A stretch of 64,000 nucleotides of DNA, taken from Ignelater luminosus. Lineage: Eukaryota; Arthropoda; Insecta; Coleoptera; Elateridae. Of the stretch, positions 23,650 to 36,433 are shown piece after piece. The notes beneath the pieces were generated by a model, which had not been told where the DNA came from, searched no databases, and saw only the letters and a program-made list of their open reading frames with translations. How positions within the stretch are numbered: the stretch's first letter is position 1; the number at the start of each line of letters is the position of its first letter. Made by a program: the position numbers and the translations under genes. The DNA lies in contig VTPC01001891.1 of NCBI GenBank assembly GCA_011009095.1, positions 362,768 through 426,767 on the forward strand, written 5' to 3'.

Positions 23650-24336
23650 TATTTCCCATAGATAAAGTCCATTTCGTTGGTGAATGTAAATGCAACAATC
23701 GGTTTAACCGCACTATACATACAAACCAACCAGCTAGCTCACCTAGCTAATCTACTGCCGCATTCGAGAGGATATTCTAGTGTTATTAGTTTAGTTAGTT
23801 TTGTTGAAGTAGTGACGAGACTTGTAACTAATTGTATATTTAACTGTATGTATCGGTCACGGGCTTGCAGACACAATTGCTTATTCACTGAACCATTACG
23901 GTGGCCTTGCCTTAGATTTCTCCCGCTCTCTGTTGTAACATTTATCTTTAACTTTGTTCACGTTTTGATTTTCTTACGAACCCATCGCATGGCGCAGGAG
24001 GAGTCCGATAATTAGGGGATGATTAGACGATACTCCGAATTAAACGTTCATATTGTAGTAAAGTATCCCGTTTAAAGTGAGATGATGGTTCTTTTTGAGA
24101 TCCGGTCAGTTGGTCGTGTGTATAGCGGTCGTCTACATTCTTTTCCCCACGCCCATCGCGCAGGTCTGGCTCGAGCAAGTCTTTTCTTTTCTTATTGGCA
24201 TACCTTGCGCGTAAATATTTCGATTCCTCATAGTATAGTAAGACGATATTGGGTTTCGTTTGGTGAAGAATATCAATACTATCTTGTTGTGCAGTATTTC
24301 ACACTATTTCATATTTGCTTGTGAATAAAGGTAAAG
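23650..24336 (+). promoter_or_regulatory. GC/CpG-richer intronic block, possible internal promoter or enhancer
   Basis: About 690 bp of clearly higher GC and CpG content stands out from the AT-rich intron. It contains repeated CG-bearing words (GGTCGTGTG, GCGGTCGTC, CCCATCGCATGGCGC, CCCATCGCGCAGG) and an initiator-like TCAGTT at about 24106. The block ends at a possible donor, AAAG|GTAAAG, at about 24330. No transposon signature was seen. If it were an alternative first exon, transcripts would bypass the exon encoding QUA1 residues 1-40. This is inferred from composition and position only. It could equally be an enhancer or an unrecognised repeat. Confidence 0.3.
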
Positions 24337-27300
24337 ATTTATTTCATTATTGTTGATTTTTAAAATACGCCACTTAATAGAATTACAGTGATGGAGTGTA
24401 AGATAACTTTAGTAACGCAAATACATAAAGCGTTAGTTAAGAAACAATAAAAGAACTGTTTATCTGGAATAAAAAGCAGCATTACTTAAACGTTATAAAT
24501 AAGTACCTCTGGGGTTTCAATTCACACCTTAATCTCAAATCACACTGGCGGCCACTTCAATAAAACTATGCTTCTCTTAGGTATCTGATCTCTCGACATA
24601 GGTGTGCATAACACTGAAATTACTATTTTATTTTGTTATAACATTATTTCCAATACCTGTTGATTTAATTTTAATATTATATCTCGATCTTGAATCATTA
24701 AAAGTATAATCGTAAGGTTAAAAAATTAAAGGAGTTCCACAAGATTTGATTATAAAACCACTTTTATTCATCACATACTATTCCGGTCATACTTTTCATT
24801 TAGGTTGTGTAGAAATTTATTGTTTTATTGCGGCATTAAAAAAGTATATCGAGGATACACCTTTCATAAAGTATTGTGGATGACTGCTAGTAAAGCATTT
24901 CTTTGACTATAGACGAGTACAGGGGCCATTTTGGGGCCGAATTTGCTCCTTTAAAAGCAAATTTATCAGCAGAAACTAACTTTAGAGAAGGTATTTGATC
25001 AAAATAATTTAATTGTGATTGTCAGGCTGTAAACATACGAACATGTCTTGTTATATATACGAGCCAATTCAACCAATTTGGTCCCGTGCCCATATATGTC
25101 TTAGATGAAATTAACAGAAGACTGGCATTAGTAAATGTTAGTTCACATTAAGATAGCATTTTAGAAGACCTTCATTTTAAGCCGGCTCCAAATAACGTAA
25201 GCAATTTGTATTGGTGACTATGGATGAATATTATTGTATGTGAACATTGGCATGCATGTCCAATGCTCGTTTATTAACGTAATGTCGACGTGAACGTCGG
25301 CTAATGTCAACGTCTGCAGTGATTGATCATGTGTTTTTATACACACGCTGCAACGAACTACACAAATACTGGCTTGAGCCAGCTCTATCGTTCAGAGCTA
25401 ACTATACCTTATTGAGACATCGAGTAAGACCTCTAAATTATTACTGTCAGCTTTTTGAAAAATGCTTGAAATGATTTACAAATATGGAAGATACAAAGTG
25501 ATGCAAGAATGTAGTCAAAGTATGCAGTAGATTTGTAGAAATAAAATAAAACCAGAAAACAGTAAGAGACCGATATCTCCTAGTCATGCATAAAGATTTC
25601 TGTAACACACCTATGTAACTGTCACAATTCTATTTATTTATTACTAAAAATCTCTTTAATTCCTTTTTGATTAATCTAAAGTTTTTCTCAATATAGAGAT
25701 CTTCAATGAATTATGGCTTGGAATAATCTCCACGAGTAGAATAATAAAAGGAATTCTGATATAGTATGTACTTTGTATAGCTTCATCGTTTTTTCATCCA
25801 TCCTGCAGCTTTCACATTTCTTTATTGTAATCTTATCGGAAGCAAAACTATACATGTTGAGATGCAACAGAATACGTATTATGAAAACGAAAGAAGCGAA
25901 ATCAAAACTGAATATCGGCAACTTAATCGTCCGTGCGAAGCAGACCTAATGAAAGGAAGGTAAGATGCTGTTTTCTACTGTTGCAGTAAACTCTTTCTCA
26001 GCTGGAAGATTGGTATTCTTTGTTCATTAACTTCGTATCATTCATAGACAAACATTTAAAGATTGCATTTACAAACTCTTACTTGACCTTTCACATCAGG
26101 ACAAATTGCTAGTAACTTACCAGCAACTTACTAAGTTTCAAGAAATCTATGTATCTATTATCTGACGAACTTAAAAAAAATTTCTTTTGTTCTCTCTTTT
26201 CTCGACTTCCTATTAGCTGAAGATATGTCGGTGATTCCAGACAATGCTCGGCAACAGAGATTCTAACACCGATCTTTTCTGGCATGGGAATCTGGATACT
26301 TGCCAAAGCATGTTTTGGAAACTCATCGAATAATTCAAAATGCACTTGATGATAATTACAAATTCTTGTCTGTCATTCTGATATTGTTCAATAAGAGTTC
26401 CAAGTATTCCTTTGCTTCGCATGTTACATATGAACCCAGAAGATTCTTTTTTCCATGTTCCTTTTTTATGGTCTAACAAGGACCCACAAGCTACAAATTT
26501 CTTGAAGTTTTGGTGCGTTTTAGTTCAAAGTCTGAAAGTTAGTTACCGTCACTCGGTTTCAAAGAGAGTATTTTTGATGTTACAAATTTTTGGATATCTC
26601 ATCCTTTCTACGTAGGGAAAATCTGTTTTGCTTGCTGTAAATCCGAACACATATTGGAAAGGTGTTTTTTATCAAGTGAGAAGGTGTTTTGCGATAATAG
26701 CATATACTTGACTCAACTATACGCAGGCTTATTTTTAGCACATGACAGTTGAACTTTTAATAAATGATAATATTTAACATTATAACGTGTCACACATTAA
26801 TGTAGTTCAACTGACTAATTTGCACTTGAAAATAATAAACATTAAATGCTAAAAATAAATTGCCTTCAAATTCAAATGTAAAGTGTCATTGTCGAACTCG
26901 GAATTCTATGACAAATTATTTTTGTCCTGCTTGAGATGCGATGGGAAACAAATGAAACGTCCAAGGATTTGATATTTTAAATTTTCACTAGCGTGGCTAC
27001 GATTTTTTGTGAATGTTACATTAGAAAACAGTTAAATTTAGATAAAAGCCTTTCACACTAACAGAAAATATATTTTTTTAATTCCACGTGACAAATATTT
27101 AAAAACAGATTTCTCATAAATCCTAAGTGAAAAAATTGTTGCTTCAACCACCCGCTGAGGGCTTATAATGCCTCCCATATTTGTAACAAAAGTAAAATCT
27201 CTTCTTTAAATCTTGTGCATTGTACTTAATGAAATTTTTATACCCGAACCTCTCCAAAAGGTGGGATTTTTTTTATCGTATGAAAGAGCAGTTCTCCCAC

Positions 27301-29650
27301 GCTTTAAAAACCTTTAAATTCTATTAAGCGTAAAATTATGACGCGGCCGTTTTTTTGTATGGTTCCGCTCCAGGGGATTGAAATTATTATATGGGGGTTC
27401 GGTCTCGAATTAAAAAAATATTCTGTGACCCATTAGATAAGAAGACTTTGTTTGAACTACTTTTTTAATTGTAGAAGCGAGATAGACGGATAACGGATTT
27501 TATTTATTCATTTATTTTTGTCTTGAACCATGACGGAGTACGGGTCATGTTTTATAATTGAGTTGAAGTATACGTACGATCTTGAAATCATGGTTAGTAA
27601 AATATTTAAAGAGTAGGTTGGGCCGCTGTAATCTGTGTTAAGTCTAGAAATTGTAAATTTCCGGAAATCGTTTAAATTTTTTCGTGTAAATATTTCAGTT
27701 TTACACTTTTATAGCGGCCAAGAAGAACTTGGAATGTTACATACAGTGTTTGACTTATTGGTTAATGATGTAAAGTGTGAAGAAAACCATAAAATTGATG
27801 AATGTTCGTTTCAAATATATCCATTTTTCAATGCTTCAACTTTTTTCTTGGTGTAAAGATTAATTTGAAGTTTTTATGTTTCTACTTTTTCGTGTCTTTC
27901 TTTCGAATAACAGCTAAATTTAATTGCTATGCAGTTCTCACACGAATAATATATACAGAGATTTAATTTTAGATCATGATGGAGATACCAAATGTTTTGT
28001 TTTATCTCTTCTTCGTCTGTCACTTCTCTACCTCTATACGTATAGTAAATTTGCTAACCTGATTTAGTAAGAATCTGTAAATAAAAACATTTGTATCTCT
28101 TTTTCTATTTTTTGTTCTCGCATCAGAGACGACGCAGTTTAAATTTAAAACAAGAATATTCTGAAATTAATTAAACCCTTCTTATAAAAGTTTCTAGGAA
28201 GAAGATTAACCTAAAAACAGGTAGCAAGGAAGGTATAGTTTCATGCATTCAAATCAAAACGGCAATAGCTTCTGTACAAATTGACTTATTTAAACTTAGT
28301 TAACGCTGCATGCTAAAAACAACCTCCTCACTGAAAGAAGTTTATGTTATAAATGTTTACATTGTCATAACACAACTGCATTTCCATCAAGTTGTAATTG
28401 GAGGTGACGTGCAGCAGTTTAGTTTATTCCAAGAATTATTTTCACAAGTTTTACTATTTGAGGCTCATTCACTAGAGGAATATTTATTTGCTTTATTCTT
28501 AAAGAAATTAGATCTATTAATCAGAAAATATGACAAAAATGGCATAGAAGATTTTCTTTGTTTTTCTTTTTTGTGTCAAATAGATACTATATAGTAATAA
28601 TCCTGATAAGTAGTGTACCGATTGTAAAGTATTGGTTTATTACAATATCAGTTACTGTCCCGGAGCTCGTTTATTTATTTTTGCATCTTCACTTGAAAGC
28701 TAGAGATAATCAACAACAGATCTGTAACTATACAATTACATTTCTGTAAAATTTATTTAATTTTACTTGCCACGAAAGCTGTTCGCTTTGACACCTTGCA
28801 GAGTGGTCTTAAATGAGTTTTTTGCAGCGGCTAATTTGTGCTTTATTTTCGACAACCCCTCCGTTGAAGCTTATTTTTATTTTATACAGCAAATGAATCT
28901 GCGGATAGCATTGGTACATTTTGTTCAATCTACGAAGCAAGAAAAAGTACAGGGATGTGATTAAAATAAAACATTTTGGTATCAAAAGCAAACAAAGAAG
29001 TGCTTTTTAATGTAATTTTTACTGCAGAGCAACAGTTGTCATTATTTCAAGTCTTTGGTCGTGATTGGTGTCTTCTAAAGAAATGGAGAGAGAATGTCCC
29101 TGGCTGCCCACGCGTATCATCGATCCCCTAGGAAACTGTCACTGAAGCCAACGCTTTCGTTCACTGGAGTATTAATTTAGTATTTGAATCTTCTTCGTAG
29201 TGTTTTTCTTATAGGACTTGTAAGCAAAACCAAAAAGGAAGTTCAGCCTGAAAACGAAGTTGTTGGTTAGTGAAAATCGGTATTGAGAATTGCCTGATGG
29301 TTAGTGACGCGTTGTCGAAGCAGAACGTTCTCTAGATTTGCAGTTAAAAGTTAGAGATGTTAAATGTATAGTAATCTGGGAAATATTTTTGGTATAGCTT
29401 CACAATTTTACTCGACTGTTATCTCTCTGTGCAAGTTTTTTATTACCCAAGACGCGGCAGATCCGAGACAGATAATAGTATGAAACTCTTATGACGGAAC
29501 GAGTGATTGGCAACTTGGAATATTTTCTTTCCCCGCAAACACTATGTAGTTTTGGTAATGAACAATGCCACTTGTGTGCATACATTTTAAACCAGTGAAA
29601 ACGCAAGCATGATCATGACGAAATTTAAAATAAAAAAAATCTTTGATCCC
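24337..29650. other. Intron segment, no recognised feature
   Basis: Mostly AT-rich. A small cluster of ACGT/CGTC words at about 25278-25316 and overlapping minus-strand open frames at 26100-26480 were inspected; neither could be assigned. Confidence 0.45.
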
Positions 29651-29970
29651 AATTGCTCGAGAAGTATTCGAGATATCGAAATACCAATTATGTATCTGTA
29701 ATCAGGAAATGATTGTAAGTCGACTTCATATACAACATATTGTCCTGTAAAGTTACGGGAACATGGCAACAGACCAATAGACAGATTATGTCGAAAAATC
29801 GCCATTTTCTATCTCGATTATCTCGAAAACTATTTCAGATATCGAAATACCGATTATGTATCTAATCAGGAGAAAATTCTAAGCTGATTCCATCTATAAC
29901 ATGTCCTGTAAAGTTACGGAAACAGACCAACAGACAGACAGACGGACGGAATGTACGAATTCAGATACGC
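29651..29970. repeat. Diverged two-copy direct repeat, about 165-bp unit, with GACAGACGG tail
   Basis: Two similar units share AGATATCGAAATACC (29671 and 29837) followed by ATTATGTATCT, and TGTCCTGTAAAGTTACGG (29741 and 29902), giving a period of 161-166 bp. The second unit ends in a CAGACAGACAGACGGACGG run (about 29930-29950), a tail seen in some arthropod interspersed repeats. This is probably a tandemly duplicated transposon fragment. There is no coding content. Confidence 0.65.
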
Positions 29971-32000
29971 AATTTTTTAAATTTCGTCGAAAATGATAGC
30001 CAGAGTTTTTGTTGGAGCATAAGAGTATTTTGTTTTGCATCCGCAAGACAGTTTCTCGAAATGTAAATCTTTTTTAAATATTTGAACTATGAAAATAACG
30101 GCTTGCAACAAAAAGAACTTTCAAAGCAGAGAAAAGAAAATGACGAAGGAGTCGAATGAACCTGAAAAGTAAAGAAACCGTAGTTACTTACGTAATGATA
30201 AAGAGACGAGAAGAATTCCGAAGCAAGAAATCGTAAGTCCGAATTAATTACTTGTTATAGAGATATAACATAACAATAGTCGTGAGTTCTGTGATATTTT
30301 AGACTAAAAAAATATTTCAAAAACCTCAAAAAAATTTCTGAGAAGTCTCTCACAATTTACAGGAACAGATGAGCACTTTGTAATCATAACTAACTCGACT
30401 ACAGATTCTTTTGTACACGTGGTATATTTAAAATAACGTAAACTAACATCTTTTATTTTTCGCAAACTGTTTACAACAAAAGGTCAAATTAATCTTGAGG
30501 TAATGATGTGATAGTGTTTTTATTATTAATTTGGACATAAAAAAGGCATTGAACTTGTACAAACAAAATATAACAAAGTATTCAAAGCAAATCTGAGCTG
30601 TAGTTAATTATTGCCAGAGTAAGTTTAATCATATTGTAGATTTTTTTTCTGAAAACAGGTAGTCTTTAATAATATCTGTTTCCTGTAATTAACATTTTCC
30701 GTTTGAAGCACACTGATAGGTAAATATTAATAAGTTCTTTATGAATAAAGTCTTGATGGCCAACTAGTTCTATTTTTATTGCTTCTGTTTTTCTTTCTCT
30801 GCAAACACAGAAAAATATGATGTAAAAATAAATTTTTAGTCATGCAACGGAAGCAGTATTTATCTGTTGCAAACAAGAAAAATCTTTTTATTAGTAAAGA
30901 AACCGTTTGAATTTCTATAAATTTGTATTAGGCATTGTGTCAAACAGTTACAACTTATTGGTTATGACATTTCAAGATTTTTATTAGTTCCTTCTGTCTC
31001 TTCCTTATTCTAATGACACATCAGCATTGATCACATACTTGGAGCTATTTCTACTGTTCGTAATAATACGTTCTGAAGATAAAATGAAATTAATAGTTTA
31101 AAAATTCTCTTTATGTTAAGTAAACCTTGGTACAATTCCATGCATTCCGAGCAAAAACGCTTCAAGCTTGAAAATCTGCAATTTTTTCATACATTCTTAT
31201 ATACAAGCTACAAGGGCGTTGAGTGAATATAGCACGCATGCACACATATCTTGTCTCTAAAAATAGTCAACATTTAACGACCTACTCAAAGACATTTCAT
31301 ATCATCGTAAATGATTCCATTTTACTTTTAAATAAGAAAGTTTAAAACGAACCTTTTTTTCTCTTGCTCTCCGTATTATTTTACGTTGCTTTGTTCTTTT
31401 CTATGTCACGCTAAGATATTTTGAATGGAAAGCCAATCGAACGCCCAAACGTTCAATTTAAGGTGGGCATAGTATAAAGTATGCAACGGCGTGGGTTTTG
31501 TTATAATGCTGCAATCGAAATATAAATACAAAGGTATACGTATATACACATACTGTTGTGTATGTTAACAATGTGTATATAATATAATTGTGCACTTAAA
31601 AACTTATTTCACACGCGAGTTATATTTACGTGTATGTGTCTCCTAAAGCGTATGCAATAAATCACACATCAAAGCACTAGAATAGTTTTTTCAGACTTGT
31701 TTCTTGAACAACTGCTAATTATGTTAGCTAAATTATACGTTTAAATAGATATACGAGTACTTTTGTGTGTCAAATGTGTTTCTTCAGGCTATTAAGGTAT
31801 CAGACGGTTAAAGATGTTGAACTTCTTAGAAAGACGCTCGTATTTTCACAAGGTGTTAACATCCAAACGTACACTCTGCCCTCCTCAATAAGATTTTGTT
31901 GGAAAGATTGCAAGTAATATATCATTGTTTTGATATAACTAATGATGTTATGTTACATTAATTTGTAAATGTGATAATGAGCAAAGTTTAATATTTAAGG
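29971..32000. other. Intron segment, no recognised feature
   Basis: AT-rich with no gene, RNA or repeat that I can support. TATACGTATATACACATA-type simple sequence occurs around 31535-31580. Confidence 0.45.
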
Positions 32001-32053
32001 CAATTTTTCTTTTTTGCAGAATCGGCGCGAAAACAATCAATTATTATGTAAGT
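32001..32053 (+). promoter_or_regulatory. Candidate 28-nt micro-exon (32020-32047) with strong splice sites
   Basis: An almost pure pyrimidine tract (CAATTTTTCTTTTTTGCAG, ending 32019) is followed after 28 nt by a perfect consensus donor GTAAGT at 32048. The enclosed piece starts AATCGGCGCG and is CG-bearing. Joined to exon 1 it would read through without a stop, but 28 nt is not a multiple of three, so the normal next exon would be shifted. It would therefore act as a frame-shifting (poison) exon or be a decoy. Chance occurrence in 51 kb is quite possible. Confidence 0.3.
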
Positions 32054-33660
32054 TTTTCTTCCTTCTAAGACATTGTGGTTATAACAATTCTAACTACAAA
32101 AGCATTTCTTTTAACGTTCAATTTTTTTTGTTACTACACTCTACGATATTTTTTTGTCTTATCCTGGTAATCTTGCCCATAACGTTAGTTTATTGGAAAG
32201 CATAACTAAATTTTAAATATCTAATATTGACACAAATGCAAAATAACCATATCGACCATAAGCTTTTACACTAAGATATCTATACAATCAGTTTTACATT
32301 GATGGGTGACTAAATCTCAAGATCCAAATTAAAGATATTGCCTAAAGAATACTATACAAAAGTGGTATACAATTATTTACAATGAAAATTATTTAGTCTT
32401 AGTTGTGGTTTTCTACTAAACAGTTTCTGTAGCTTTAAATGTTTTGAAATTAACTATATCATGAAGATTGCACATTCTCGGATGAACTAGATTAAAAATT
32501 ACTGCTCAATGATTGACTTTTCCAAAACTTAATCCATGCCCATCCAATTCTTATTTTTGTTAAATCTTTCCAAGTATTGACAAAATTGCAACCAAACCTA
32601 AGGAGAATTCACGTTGGAGATCTGAACAGCTTCTGGTTAGTAGAATAATGTATAATTCGCGACATCAGGATAAGGATGGTTTCGAGGAGCGTGGAGCATT
32701 TGGACTTCGTTCCGTATCTTGAGAGACGCAGAACCCTTTCTTCTATACCGACATTTAACGGTTGACTTGCACAAATTGTGTGAATCTGTTTACCCAGTTC
32801 TGTAATGAACTTTTCTTATTCTAAAAGATTCTAAAAGCGATTGAGATTGATATGACAAATTGTATAGACAGCAATTTTTTAACTAATGGATGTGTAAGGT
32901 TCTTCACTGTAGATTGGAATTTTCCAAAGTTTCTGATAAATATATTCTTAATCTTGTTCATTTCAAAGAAAACAGTTTTACTTTTCTTCATGCTCAAGAT
33001 AGTTCTTCAAGGCTCATTAAGGATTGAGCTACATTTCACATTCTAAACAATTGCTCCTTGCAATTCTCATCTGTTTTGCTACCTCTAATGTTAGTCAGTC
33101 GATTGAAAATTATTCAGCATTTTTTCGTTTTTTAAGCTTTCTTTTCGAATACAGTATGTATGAATCTACTAATCCACACCATCGTCTTCAATCTGCCCGA
33201 GAATACTTAGGCCATAGAAAACTCTAGAACAACCAGAAAATGCGTGTTGCTTGTCATTCTTGGTTTTGCACATTTGTTTGGATTTGCATTGTATTTACTT
33301 GCAATTCTTGAAATTGGACCATGTCGTGATTGAGAACAAGAAGAAAAACTTCACCGTTTCTTTTTATTAGTATTAGCGCACACTTTCTTGGGCCGGTTTT
33401 CCTAAGCTAAACTCTTATTTTTAGCCAGATCCGAAAAAACGAAAACTTTGAAGATTTGAATATTAGGCTTGCGCAGGCCCTCACAGCATTCCGATAGTCT
33501 ATACATATGCATGTGTCCAAAAATGAAATATCCTAGAGAAGACTGTTCCATTATTGATTCTGATGACGTTGGGGCGTTGCTATTTTAACATTGGGGTTAA
33601 TAATTACTTCTCCTGCCCCCCCTCAACTGCTGTAAAGTAAGCCAACAGAAGAATCTCCAT
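32054..33660. other. Intron segment, no recognised feature
   Basis: No gene or repeat recognised before the possible LINE tail at 33661. Confidence 0.45.
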
Positions 33661-33760
33661 ATAATAATAATAATGTTTATTATCCCGGCACTTTCCCTTG
33701 CTCAACACAAAGAAATGCAATTTGGTTTTGTTACACAAGATCAAAATTAAAACTACTACA
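33661..33760 (-). repeat. Possible 3' tail of a minus-strand LINE
   Basis: On the minus strand the sequence ends GTGCCGGGATAATAAACATT and then an ATT repeat. A body with a GGGATAATAAA-like motif before an (ATT)n tail is typical of jockey/CR1-like LINE 3' ends. No coding remnant was recognised upstream (33760-34260), so this is at best a 5'-truncated copy. Confidence 0.35.
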
Positions 33761-36365
33761 GTTTTCACGAACGGAGAAAAACGCCTTATCTCACGAGTTC
33801 AAAGCGCATGTTTGTAAACTCTCTCGAAGAGTAGAAGTTCGAGACAGAGCATTCTCTGATACACAAGTTTTCCTTCCTGCAAAACAAGACATAAATTTAT
33901 CTAATGTGAAATGAGGTCCATTTTACATCTCTGACAAGAAGTAAGATAGGGTGTAAATGGTAATTTCGCAATTTGCCATGAATACAATTGTGAAAGTGAC
34001 AGACAACAGTCGTGTCTATGCAATAATACCCTAGATAGATTTAACTACTTCTGCTGATAATCTTTAAATCAAGTTATGGCTGCATAACCTTTAGAAAGGC
34101 TTGGTTTACCAAATTTTACAGTTTTAGACACGGGGATATTTTTGGTATTGGAGAGAAGTTTAAGATTAGTAGAAATACTTTTAACGACGGAAAGAGACAT
34201 AAAGGTAGGTGGTTGTTTTTGAGATGTGAGATGTGAAAGATGAGTTTTCATGAGTCTTGCCTAGTAATTAGATCTTTTGGATTCTAGTATAGGTATTGCT
34301 ATCGAATGTGTTCGTTCTCTAAACAACAGTACGTAGATGAGAATACATTCGGTATAAAACATTGAAGTCGCTCTAGAGTTGATAAGAAATTTTTTTAATA
34401 GAGAAATTAAATATGTGCTGTTTAATTTACATGGGTATTTAAAAGTATGAATGTCTGATGGGCGAATATAAATGAAAACGAGACTTTAGAGAGAATGTTT
34501 TTCTTGTAGAGAGGATTTAAACGCAAGGAAGACTAACTTTCAGACTTGCGTAATGCTGTGATTGAGAATAGCATGAAGATCTATATCTAATTTTAAAATC
34601 AATTTCGATTGTTATTTATAGGCAGAATGGTAGGATCATGTAGGTAATTATTGCTGTTTTATCAGCTGTTCAAATTAAATTCTTGCCCGCTTAAAAATCA
34701 GTTTATTTTGGCCATAAGTGGTTGGAAAAAGAAACCGTGGCAATCGTTATTTGCTCCTGGGCGCAAGCAATGTTGCAAGACATACACCCACAAGTGAAAT
34801 CATAGTTGATATCTAACATACATTTTATGTCCAGTCTCGTTGCTCATTAGTCATTACATTTACAAAAACCCTTACTGTTTCATATTGTGACTTGATTGTA
34901 ATTAAAATCTCATCGGTGTTATTTATTGGGAAAAAACCCGATATATGTTAGTTTAGGTTACGTCAATCTTTTCTTTTGAGCGTGAAAAAACCAAGTTAAA
35001 GTATATCTAGATATGAAATTGGATTTGTTTGAAATGGCCTTTCCTAATAGTCCATAAACTCTGTTCTATAAACAGTTTTAATAAAGGCATACAATTATTG
35101 TTTTGAACGTTATCGATAATCTACCCACTTTCCAATTTAAATTCTTCAAAAGTTAATAGGAACAATGTAGGTAGTGCTTTGGTACCATTTTACAAGAATA
35201 ATTATGATGAACATCCTGGGCAAACAAGCATAGAGATGAGATCTAACTTTCATTGAGATATTAGAAGAATAGTAAATGAGCAGAGATTCATAATTCTTGT
35301 AATGTTACTTTCTTTTTAATCACCACTTTAAGAATGATAATACAATTTGTAGGTTGCAAAAAATTCAAATTTATATAACTGGATAGAAAAACAAAAAAGC
35401 ATGTTTAACATGCCATTGTCGACATCTCTTTTCAATATATCACATCTATTTATCCAATGAATGTGATTTTCTTTATTTAAATTAATTTAGAATGTAAGTT
35501 GTTTGTATCCAATTCAATATAATTGAATCAATCTGTTTTCAGTGTTGCTTTTAAAGAGCATTAACTAATAGCACCATTGCCTGATAGAAATTTTAACGTT
35601 GGTCTTTTTTTCTTTCTCTCGCACCACTAGAATATTTACTATTTGTGAGTTTGGAAAAATCATGAAAAACACGCTCAACACGTGACGATTTTTGTGAGAC
35701 GCGGGGCTGAAAATAACTGCTCTACAGTTTCTAAGAATAATTCTGTTTATCCAAGAGCAATGTGCGTCCGGTGATCTCTCTTGTAGCTAATGTTTTTAGT
35801 TCAAGCTTTTTTTTTCCGAATTCCATGTTTTCATTCTGATCTGTAGGATTTAAAAAAGCTCTGAAACTTTATCTTTGAGGGATGGATGTTCTGGTTTTTG
35901 TCAGCTTTTATCTATCGCTCATAATACCAATCTCAGTGGTAGTGGTGGTATTTAAGGTTTTTTGTTTCCTTTTTATTTTTTGTTAATATTCATTCCTCGA
36001 AGAATAAATACATATACGTAAATGAATAAATAACAATGAAAAGTAGTATTCACTGCATGTACTTGTTGTTACGTTCGTTTCATCATCACGCATGCAAATT
36101 TTGTACGTCGTTCGATGGTGTTGTTGACCAACACTTTTATAAAGGTTTTCCGTTAGAGAACATTATTTCCTTTTTAAATTTACGCAACCATCTCTTAGTA
36201 AGCTAAATAGTCTCTGGATTGTACTTTAATTAAATTTGAATACAAAACGGGAAGTATCTTAAATTATTATCTGTTCGTTTCGATCTTTTAACGGATATGC
36301 ATACTATGCATAAAATTGCGATGCAATTTTATTCAAAACCTTTTTGTTTAATTATTGCAATTTGT
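33761..36365. other. Intron segment, no recognised feature
   Basis: No gene seen. A perfect hairpin TAAAATTGC-GAT-GCAATTTTA lies at 36311-36331, about 65 bases before the recursive-site acceptor. Confidence 0.45.
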
Positions 36366-36402
36366 TTTTAATACGCTTTTCTTTCTTTTGTTTCAGGTAA
36401 GG
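36366..36402 (+). promoter_or_regulatory. how: Candidate recursive splice site (zero-length exon)
   Basis: A pyrimidine-rich tract (CGCTTTTCTTTCTTTTGTTT, 36374-36393) leads to CAG at 36394-36396, and the next bases are GTAAGG, so a strong acceptor abuts a strong donor. A branch-like TTAATAC lies about 25 bases upstream of the AG. This is the layout of recursive (ratchet) splice points described in long fly introns, where exon 1 is joined at AG and immediately regenerates a donor. It is on the how sense strand, 23.5 kb into the intron, and GTAAGG equals the exon 1 donor. A further donor GTAAGAAG at 36433 would define a 36-nt exon containing an in-frame TAA. Function is inferred. Confidence 0.55.
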
Positions 36403-36433
36403 TTTCGATTTTAAACATGAACCAGAAATAACG

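Noticed and set aside
23677-24015. Longest plus-strand open frame (112 codons)
   Set aside because: It opens at TTG, not ATG, has no recognisable domain, and lies in a GC-richer block where stops are rarer. The block is reported as a possible regulatory region, not as a gene.
26109-26479. Two overlapping minus-strand open frames with protein-like composition
   Set aside because: They could be one frameshifted transposon fragment, but I could not match either to any transposase, retroelement or host family, so no feature is claimed.
34069-34251. Minus-strand 60-codon open frame upstream of the LINE-like tail
   Set aside because: Ser/Lys/Thr-rich and repetitive; no similarity to LINE polyproteins recognised.
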